The position numbers were made by a program, and so were the translations under genes. Of a stretch of 9,282 nt of DNA, positions 1-4,384 are shown piece by piece; within the stretch, counting starts at the first letter, position 1, and every line of letters begins with the position of its first letter. The notes beneath the pieces were generated by a model. The model was not told the DNA's origin. It searched no databases and saw only the letters and a program-made list of their open reading frames with translations. Origin of the DNA: JBDTME01 sp964583795 (GTDB taxonomy: Bacteria > Patescibacteriota > Microgenomatia > UBA1400 > PJMF01); contig CAZOWX010000039.1 in NCBI GenBank assembly GCA_964583795.1, positions 1 through 9,282 of the forward strand, given 5' to 3'.

Positions 1-508
<508 letters not shown>

Positions 509-531
509 AATTTGATTGGTTAAATTGGATT

Positions 532-555
532 GCCCCCCGAAAGACTTCGGGGTGC
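532..555 (-). other. CCCCGAA/TTCGGGG hairpin just upstream of 16S
   Basis: CCCCGAA (535-541) pairs perfectly with TTCGGGG (546-552) around AGAC, and the stem extends by two further pairs across one mismatch. It lies about 25 nt before the mature 16S end and has no T tract on the minus strand, so a processing or folding role is more likely than termination. Confidence 0.45.
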
Positions 556-575
556 AAAATTAAAACTTTCTACCA

Positions 576-614
576 CCATGTAAATGTCTGAGCAAAAGCT
601 CACTCATCACATGG
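576..614 (-). other. compound hairpin in the rRNA leader
   Basis: An inner stem TGAGC (589-593)/GCTCA (598-602) closes an AAAA tetraloop. An outer stem CCATGT (576-581)/ACATGG (609-614) lies beyond an internal loop. It may be part of precursor rRNA folding or processing; no specific role can be assigned. Confidence 0.4.
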
Positions 615-665
615 CTACATATTTCATTGACGTGAATATTGTAATGTTGTTGTCTGATCTTAACT

Positions 666-677
666 TGTTAATGAGCT
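666..677 (-). promoter_or_regulatory. boxA antitermination element
   Basis: The minus strand reads AGCTCATTAACA here and matches the E. coli rrn boxA TGCTCTTTAACA at 10 of 12 positions. BoxA RNA is bound by NusB-NusE (S10) and makes the polymerase resistant to termination within rRNA operons. It sits about 160 nt upstream of 16S and four bases after the boxB-like hairpin, a normal arrangement. Confidence 0.65.
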
Positions 678-680
678 GCG

Positions 681-701
681 AGAGCTTCAAAAAGAGGCTC
701 T
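681..701 (-). promoter_or_regulatory. boxB-like hairpin of the rRNA antitermination site
   Basis: AGAGC (681-685) and GCTCT (697-701) pair, with two more pairs inside across one mismatch and an A/T-only 5-base loop. It lies just before the boxA-like sequence in transcription order, the usual boxB position in rRNA leaders. Sequence conservation of boxB is low, so the call rests on position and shape. Confidence 0.5.
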
Positions 702-713
702 AAACACACAAAG

Positions 714-740
714 AAAAACGTCCCGCTATGCGGGGCTTTT
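714..740 (-). terminator. terminator-like hairpin, possibly bidirectional, inside the rRNA leader
   Basis: GTCCCGC (720-726) pairs with GCGGGGC (730-736) around a TAT loop, flanked by five A (714-718) on one side and four T (737-740) on the other. On the minus strand the stem is followed by G-TTTTT-CTT, a good intrinsic terminator signature. It would stop readthrough from the orphan genes upstream. It also lies after the predicted rRNA promoter and before boxA, so it could act as an attenuator. No plus-strand gene upstream would need it. Confidence 0.6.
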
Positions 741-817
741 CTCGAGTGACACATCTGAGAAGAAACAGTTATTTTAAAAGCTCTTGGCCTAAAAATCTTA
801 TTTCTTGACTTTTAATT

Positions 818-836
818 GTTCCCGCACTGCGGGAGC
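818..836 (-). other. GC-rich hairpin at the start of the rRNA leader
   Basis: GTTCCCGC (818-825) pairs with GCGGGAGC (829-836) around a 3-base loop, with one T-G pair. It would form about seven bases after the predicted transcription start. No T tract follows on the minus strand, so it is not a normal terminator. Its core CCCGC-NNN-GCGGG recurs at 722-734. It could stabilise the 5' end or act in antitermination; the role is unknown. Confidence 0.55.
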
Positions 837-849
837 AGAAGTAAGGAGA

Positions 850-877
850 ATAATAGCAGATGGGTGGAGATTGTCAA
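850..877 (-). promoter_or_regulatory. rRNA operon promoter (-35/-10)
   Basis: On the minus strand a perfect -35 TTGACA (877-872) is followed after 16 nt by TATTAT (855-850). That hexamer is preceded by TGC, giving an extended -10 of the form TG-N-TATTAT. The predicted start of transcription is near 843. The element points at the 16S gene and lies just after the stop of the upstream orphan gene, as expected for an rRNA promoter. A perfect dyad overlaps the -35 box. It was called by consensus match only. Confidence 0.7.
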
Positions 878-889
878 GGGGTGACAATC
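869..889. repeat. perfect 8-bp dyad over the rRNA promoter -35 box
   Basis: GATTGTCA (869-876) and TGACAATC (882-889) are perfect inverted copies around a 5-base centre. The -35 hexamer lies inside one arm. This is the geometry of an operator for a dimeric regulator, although a chance palindrome or RNA hairpin at the end of the upstream mRNA is also possible. That mRNA ends at 911, and the dyad has no T tract. Confidence 0.5.
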
Positions 890-910
890 CAACAGTCTCT
901 TCCAGACTTA

Positions 911-1516
911 CTACTCTGCAATGGACTCATCAGGAGGAGAAATTATATTCCTCGCTTCAGAAGCCACTCGGTCTAGTCTGTAGGACGCCATTTTATACTC
1001 TTGTTCTCGTTCTGGAAGTTCTAATGTATTCGTACAATGCTGGAAAAACGGTCTCATCAAGAACAACAACACCGCTATGTTGCGCTGGAATGCTTCAGCA
1101 GTAGCAACCGCTGTTTTTAAAAGACCGATCTCCTGCTGCAGCTTTTCTGGTTCCCACTGATCACGATAGTTTAAAATTTTCCCGCTTAAAGATGTGATAT
1201 TTCCTGTAAGGTTTTTGAGTTCATCAACCAAAACCGATAGGAATTTGTCAAAATCCTTCACAAAAAGACTTTCTTGATCAGTACCGAGAGTTTCAACACT
1301 CGAAACTGGATTCGTGTCTAGCTTAAACACCTGTGTCGGTGTAAGTAGCCCATCTACTCCATTCTCTACTTCCACAATAAAACTCCCTAACCCATAATCC
1401 TGCAGTCGTTTCTTATGTCCCCCATTGATATAAAAACTCATCGCTGAAGCTCTTTCAAAAAGTTCTTTCACGGACAACTTTGATAGCTCTGCCGCAATAT
1501 TACTTTCTACACTCAT
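911..1516 (-). CDS. orphan helical protein, paralog A
   Basis: I do not recognise this 201-residue protein. It is mostly predicted helical, without signal peptide or obvious membrane segment. Visible blocks are F-Y-I-N-G-G-H-x3-L near residues 28-38, a helix around F-D-K-F-L-S-V-L-V-D-E-L (89-100), and the hydrophobic stretch N-I-A-V-L-L-F-L-M-R-P-F at 146-157. These align with the gene at 1559-2233, which has N-I-A-I-L-L-V-V-M-R-P-F, and the first block aligns with the gene at 3680-4144. The ATG is supported by AGGAG four bases upstream. A TATAAT at 1553-1548 without a good -35 could give its own promoter, although it also lies 42 bp after the paralog on the same strand and may be cotranscribed. 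The stop TAG lies just before the rRNA promoter. Helical protein-interaction roles are possible, but no function is claimed. Confidence 0.8.
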   Translation of the reverse strand: MSVESNIAAELSKLSVKELFERASAMSFYINGGHKKRLQDYGLGSFIVEVENGVDGLLTPTQVFKLDTNPVSSVETLGTDQESLFVKDFDKFLSVLVDELKNLTGNITSLSGKILNYRDQWEPEKLQQEIGLLKTAVATAEAFQRNIAVLLFLMRPFFQHCTNTLELPEREQEYKMASYRLDRVASEARNIISPPDESIAE

Positions 1517-1547
1517 ATTTCTCCTAATATGTTTAATTATTCATCAT

Positions 1548-1553
1548 ATTATA
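1548..1553 (-). promoter_or_regulatory. candidate -10 for paralog A
   Basis: The minus strand reads TATAAT, 31 bases before the ATG, which would give a leader of about 25 nt carrying the Shine-Dalgarno AGGAG. No convincing -35 hexamer lies 16-18 bases upstream. The site falls between the stop of the upstream paralog and this gene. Confidence 0.4.
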
Positions 1554-1558
1554 TCCTA

Positions 1559-2233
1559 CTATGCTCGTAATCCCGCTTTTTTTGCAAGCTCCTCATCAAA
1601 CGCCAGAGCAGTTGCATCAGGGAGTGCTGCACCCAACTGACCAGAAAGATCCTCATAATCTCTCGTGTTTTTTTTCAGTAAATCAATAGCATCGGCCTCT
1701 TTCATCAGGTGCATAAACGGTCTCATCACCACTAGCAAAATCGCAATATTCTCATCAAGCAGTTTTACCTTTTCACATATTGTTTTGAGCTCTTTGATCA
1801 CTTCTGCTATCGACTTTGGGTCTTTAACTTGCTTGGTCCCCGCTTTCACTTCACTCAAATACGCTGACGTCTCTACAACCGTGTTCAGATCGTTTCTCAG
1901 CTCTCCCACTAACGCTCGCATCACTTGGTCAAATCGCTCAAAAAACTGTTGATAGCGTTCTTTGTATTGTAATGAATTTGTTCTCTCTTCTTGTTGACCA
2001 ACTAATTCTGTTGGTTCTTCAAATACACCACTGAGTAAAAAGGATTTATTTGTTGATTTATCAATATTTTGGAGTAATCCTTCTAAATTTAGACCTGTAT
2101 CTTTATTTTCCAGAATATTAAAATGCCCTGGAGTGAGCTCTATACTCCTTTGCAGTAGCACCTTATAAAGATCTGGGGCTGATAAATCGGCTAGATGCTC
2201 AAAGGCATGAGAATGTTCAGGTAGGGTAGTCAT
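1559..2233 (-). CDS. orphan helical protein, paralog B
   Basis: An unrecognised protein of 224 residues. The start at 2233 (ATG, giving M-T-T-L-P-E-H) is preferred because AAAGGA precedes it. The frame stays open to a GTG at 2329, but that codon has no ribosome binding site and adds an uncharacteristic stretch. Blocks shared with the neighbour at 911-1516 are L-T-P-G-H-x3-L (residues 33-41), F-D-Q-V-M-R-A-L-V-G-E-L (101-112) and N-I-A-I-L-L-V-V-M-R-P-F (162-173). It is rich in charged helices, including K-E-L-K-T-I-C-E-K-V-K near 147-157, and has no signal peptide. It diverges from the gene at 2366 across about 130 bp, where the minus-strand promoter is not clear. The similarity to paralog A points to an old tandem duplication. 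The function is unknown. Confidence 0.78.
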   Translation of the reverse strand: MTTLPEHSHAFEHLADLSAPDLYKVLLQRSIELTPGHFNILENKDTGLNLEGLLQNIDKSTNKSFLLSGVFEEPTELVGQQEERTNSLQYKERYQQFFERFDQVMRALVGELRNDLNTVVETSAYLSEVKAGTKQVKDPKSIAEVIKELKTICEKVKLLDENIAILLVVMRPFMHLMKEADAIDLLKKNTRDYEDLSGQLGAALPDATALAFDEELAKKAGLRA

Positions 2234-2336
2234 AGGTTCCTTTGTTAGTGCAGATGAACTCCCACAGCGTACATGAAAATTGCTGTTAAGAAAATGACCA
2301 CTCCTATTCTCAACAAAAAGCTGATACACTGGCTTT

Positions 2337-2345
2337 TGCTATTAA
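2337..2345 (+). promoter_or_regulatory. candidate extended -10 for the orphan gene at 2366
   Basis: TG-C-TATTAA resembles an extended -10 element and would place transcription start near 2352, just before GAGGT at 2353-2357. There is no recognisable -35. This is a weak consensus-only call. Confidence 0.3.
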
Positions 2346-2365
2346 ATTTTATGAGGTAAATGAAT

Positions 2366-2761
2366 ATGAACGGTGGACAGAACGAAATCGAAAGGAAAAA
2401 AAAACTAGCACTGGATATCATCGATGCGATAAACATGCTAAAAGCAAACAATCAAAAACCAGATAGACAACCAGTAGGCTCGGAAAATGCAGATGAGCTT
2501 CAAGTGATACTTGATGCGTTAAAAGCTCAAATTCCCCAACATCTCCGCTCTGGGAAAACTGAGGTGGGACAAGATGATTATGTTGAAAATCAGGAAAAGA
2601 CTCACAATGAACAAAATGATGCTGTAATAAACTACATGGTATCTTTAATAACTGATATTTGCTTCCGTCACCAAATCCCTGTTGAATTACCATCTAACAA
2701 AACAGCAGAGAACGTAAGAGAACATCTTGAAGAACTAAAAAAACGGTTTGGGGAAAAATAA
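2366..2761 (+). CDS. orphan small charged helical protein
   Basis: An unrecognised cytoplasmic protein of 131 residues and the only plus-strand gene in the orphan island. ATG codons occur at 2360 and 2366. The second is chosen because GAGGT (2353-2357) sits eight bases before it but only two before the first. The N-terminal helix is very basic (I-E-R-K-K-K-L), a polar linker follows (about residues 30-90, rich in Q, N, D and E), and the C-terminal part reads as a helix, a V-E-L-P turn and an amphipathic helix ending E-E-L-K-K-R-F. No membrane segment, signal or catalytic motif is seen. It diverges from paralog B and converges on the secreted protein gene, 32 bp away. It lacks the Gly-His motif of the paralogs, so membership in that family is not supported. 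Confidence 0.7.
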   Translation: MNGGQNEIERKKKLALDIIDAINMLKANNQKPDRQPVGSENADELQVILDALKAQIPQHLRSGKTEVGQDDYVENQEKTHNEQNDAVINYMVSLITDICFRHQIPVELPSNKTAENVREHLEELKKRFGEK

Positions 2762-2793
2762 GCTACAACAACATCGTATTTTGTCGATCTCTC

Positions 2794-3474
2794 TCACCGC
2801 ACCCACACCCAAGCATCCTGCTCACACCCTGCTCCTGATTGATTGTTGGTACTGACATGAACACGATACCAGCCTGACTGCTGAGTCAACACTACCGCAC
2901 CGTTACTTGAAAGCGTGCCATTGAACCCACCACCATAAATCTGAATCTTGGTATCTTTGGCAAACTGCCCGGTAGAGTCGTGAAATGACCCGACATTAAA
3001 CCCTTCCTGTTTCGTCGTACTCACGTATTGTGCCCAAGGCTCTCTGATATTTTTCTGCACTCGCGCCTGAGTACTGCCATAGCGGCAACTTGCAACCTCA
3101 GTTACTTTCACCTTTGCTTGCTCGCGACAGCCACTACCTGATTGATTGCGCGTATTCACGTACACAGTGTACTCACCTGCTGATGGTGGATAGACCGCTT
3201 GACCATTGGAGTAAAAGTTGATCAAATTGGGCCCTGCCACTTGAATCACCACATCATTGCCAAACTGGCCAGTCCCATCATGAAAACCACCAACGTTAAA
3301 CGACTGTCCTTTAGTAATACTTACTTCTGACTTCCACGGATCTTTGATGTCCTTTTGCACCCGAGCTTGTGTGCTTTTATACGCGCAATAATCCGCTGAC
3401 ACACTCGCTGGAGCGACAAAAAAGCCACTCAACAGTGGCAAAATCAATAGTGATAACAGGAGACGTTTCTTCAT
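2794..3474 (-). CDS. secreted protein of two 100-residue repeats
   Basis: A 226-residue exported protein. A signal peptide is clear: M-K-K-R, a hydrophobic core from about residue 5 to 23, and A-S-V-S-A before the likely cleavage after residue 27. The mature part is two tandem domains with a period of almost exactly 100 residues, starting at Cys30 and Cys130. Each has S-T-Q-A-R-V-Q-K, P-W, F-N-V-G-x-F-H-D-x-T-G-Q-F, a SNG turn, G-x-Y/W-Y-x-V-x-V and N-Q-S-G-x-G-C. Each holds one cysteine near its start and one near its end (30/116 and 130/217), which suggests one disulfide per domain. The alternating pattern fits a beta-sandwich, perhaps Ig-like or carbohydrate-binding, but the family is not recognised. 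No anchor or sortase signal is seen, so it is probably released or surface-associated. A strong ribosome binding site precedes the ATG. Confidence 0.88.
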   Translation of the reverse strand: MKKRLLLSLLILPLLSGFFVAPASVSADYCAYKSTQARVQKDIKDPWKSEVSITKGQSFNVGGFHDGTGQFGNDVVIQVAGPNLINFYSNGQAVYPPSAGEYTVYVNTRNQSGSGCREQAKVKVTEVASCRYGSTQARVQKNIREPWAQYVSTTKQEGFNVGSFHDSTGQFAKDTKIQIYGGGFNGTLSSNGAVVLTQQSGWYRVHVSTNNQSGAGCEQDAWVWVR

Positions 3475-3479
3475 AGCAT

Positions 3480-3487
3480 CCTCCTTT
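3480..3487 (-). promoter_or_regulatory. strong Shine-Dalgarno of the secreted protein gene
   Basis: The minus strand reads AAAGGAGG five bases before the ATG at 3474. It fixes the start and keeps the full signal peptide. Confidence 0.75.
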
Positions 3488-3512
3488 TGTAATAGTTACA
3501 AGCTACAAGACA

Positions 3513-3580
3513 CCCTCCTTCGCGCTTGAGTTGACAACTTGACAATTAGTCAGGTTCTCACTCATGTTGCTTCGGCGGGC
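3513..3580. repeat. REP-like element split by a 45-nt octad-containing interior
   Basis: On the minus strand GCCCGCCGAAGC (3580-3569) and GCGAAGGAGGG (3523-3513) are the two halves of the element found intact at 4480-4506, matching it at 11 of 12 and 11 of 11 bases in the same order and orientation. The 4-nt centre there is replaced here by 45 nt that include period-8 copies TTGACAAC/TTGACAAT (3531-3546). Related short repeats (TTACAAGC, TACAAGAC) lie just outside. The halves pair imperfectly, like classic REP hairpins. It lies in the upstream region of the secreted protein gene. Confidence 0.6.
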
Positions 3581-3679
3581 AAGCAAGATACAAGCAACAA
3601 ACTTATTGAACACATAGTATCACATTTCTTGTAAGTCGATAGAGCGCATACGGCTGTAATTTGGGAATCATTTTAAAAC

Positions 3680-4144
3680 TTAGTGTCTCACCAAGTCTCT
3701 AAGTTGAGTAAAAGCAACCTCAACTGCTCTTGAGCTTGATATTATGCTTGCTACCTCAGTTGCGATTTCGTCTTGAATCGAAGGGTAAGCTGCTTTAAGC
3801 GAATTTTCGATGCCAGCGACTAACGCGGTTATTTGTCTGATGTTAGCTGCAGTTGAGTCAAATCCATCAATAAAACTAATAGCCTCTTGAGTCGGCATTT
3901 CACTAGCCAACTTAATCCATCCATCTACAGCTCCATGTACATTACTCACCTCTTGAGTCAAAATCTGCAACACTCCAATTATTTTTCTCACATCAATGTT
4001 AGTCACTAACTTTGTTCTAAACTCACCAAAAGTCACAATATTTACATATTCCTGCTCACTATCTTTTATCGAAGTTATACCAGCCTCGCCCAATTTTCTG
4101 GCATGTCCATCGTTCACAAAAAAAGTTTCGTCTTCCCACCTCAT
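3680..4144 (-). CDS. orphan helical protein, shorter paralog C
   Basis: An unrecognised protein of 154 residues. Its N-terminal block F-F-V-N-D-G-H-A-R-K-L-x3-G-I-T-S-I (residues 8-26) aligns with F-Y-I-N-G-G-H-K-K-R-L-x3-G-L-G-S-F of the gene at 911-1516, so I place it in the same family. The rest is helical, with A/I/V-rich amphipathic stretches (54-80, 96-118 and 124-151), and lacks the M-R-P-F motif of the other two. There is no signal peptide. AGGGG (4155-4151) is six bases before the ATG. It is separated from mnmA upstream by 240 bp and from the secreted protein gene by about 200 bp containing a REP-like element, so it may be transcribed alone. It is shorter at the N-terminus than the other two by about 20-25 residues. 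Confidence 0.75.
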   Translation of the reverse strand: MRWEDETFFVNDGHARKLGEAGITSIKDSEQEYVNIVTFGEFRTKLVTNIDVRKIIGVLQILTQEVSNVHGAVDGWIKLASEMPTQEAISFIDGFDSTAANIRQITALVAGIENSLKAAYPSIQDEIATEVASIISSSRAVEVAFTQLRDLVRH

Positions 4145-4346
4145 AATTAACCCCTGTTCAAGCCGCTAGTGAAAACTCAAAAAATGGACTAGACCAGATA
4201 CGGCTCTAAAAAATGAAATCAATATTTTATCACAAAATTGGGGTTTTTTGGGGAAAGGCAAGTTCGCAATGGAATCCGAACACCCTTGAGGGTGAGTAAA
4301 ATATACAGATGACAGACACTGGTTATTTTTTGGAAAAAGCACCGGG

Positions 4347-4375
4347 GTTTACAGTTTACAGTAAACTGTAAACAG
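4347..4375. repeat. 27-bp perfect inverted repeat built from heptads, downstream of mnmA
   Basis: GTTTACAGTTTAC (4347-4359) and GTAAACTGTAAAC (4361-4373) are perfect complements around one A. The same bases form four heptads: TTTACAG, TTTACAG, TAAACTG, TAAACAG (4348-4375). It starts nine bases after the mnmA stop. It could form a hairpin at the end of the mnmA mRNA, but the nearest minus-strand T run is about 15 bases further on, so terminator function is uncertain. Confidence 0.7.
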
Positions 4376-4384
4376 GTCCTTCAA

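Larger units (their letters stand above)
509..843 (-). other. 16S rRNA operon leader
   Basis: No credible gene lies in this stretch upstream of 16S on the minus strand. In transcription order it holds a GC hairpin (836-818), a terminator-like hairpin (736-720 plus T tract), a boxB-like hairpin (701-681), a boxA-like element (677-666), a compound hairpin (614-576) and a CCCCGAA/TTCGGGG hairpin (552-535). The predicted transcription start, about seven bases after the -10 element, gives a leader of about 330 nt. The order boxB-boxA ahead of 16S is that of known bacterial rRNA antitermination (nut-like) leaders. The two hairpins nearest 16S could belong to precursor processing, but the matching downstream strand is outside the window. 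Confidence 0.7.

Noticed and set aside
805..1104. Open reading frame on the plus strand over the rRNA promoter and the end of paralog A
   Set aside because: It overlaps a supported gene and promoter on the other strand, and its composition is not protein-like.
2234..2329. N-terminal extension of paralog B to a GTG at 2329
   Set aside because: There is no ribosome binding site at the GTG, while AAAGGA precedes the ATG at 2233.
2245..2451. Minus-strand frame encoding a hydrophobic peptide ending 11 bases before paralog B
   Set aside because: The C-terminal part looks like a membrane helix and the placement is operon-like, but the only starts are TTG-type codons without a ribosome binding site, and most of it is antisense to the gene at 2366, whose Lys/Asn codons read as Phe/Leu on the other strand.
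4240..4253. GGGG-T6-GGGG as a G-quadruplex
   Set aside because: Only two G runs lie close together; four are needed within one strand for an intramolecular structure.
4262..4294. GTTCG...CGAAC and CACCC/GGGTG considered as a tRNA remnant or terminator
   Set aside because: The arms do not fit a T-stem and loop, no acceptor or anticodon stem is found, and no T tract follows the CACCC/GGGTG hairpin on the minus strand.
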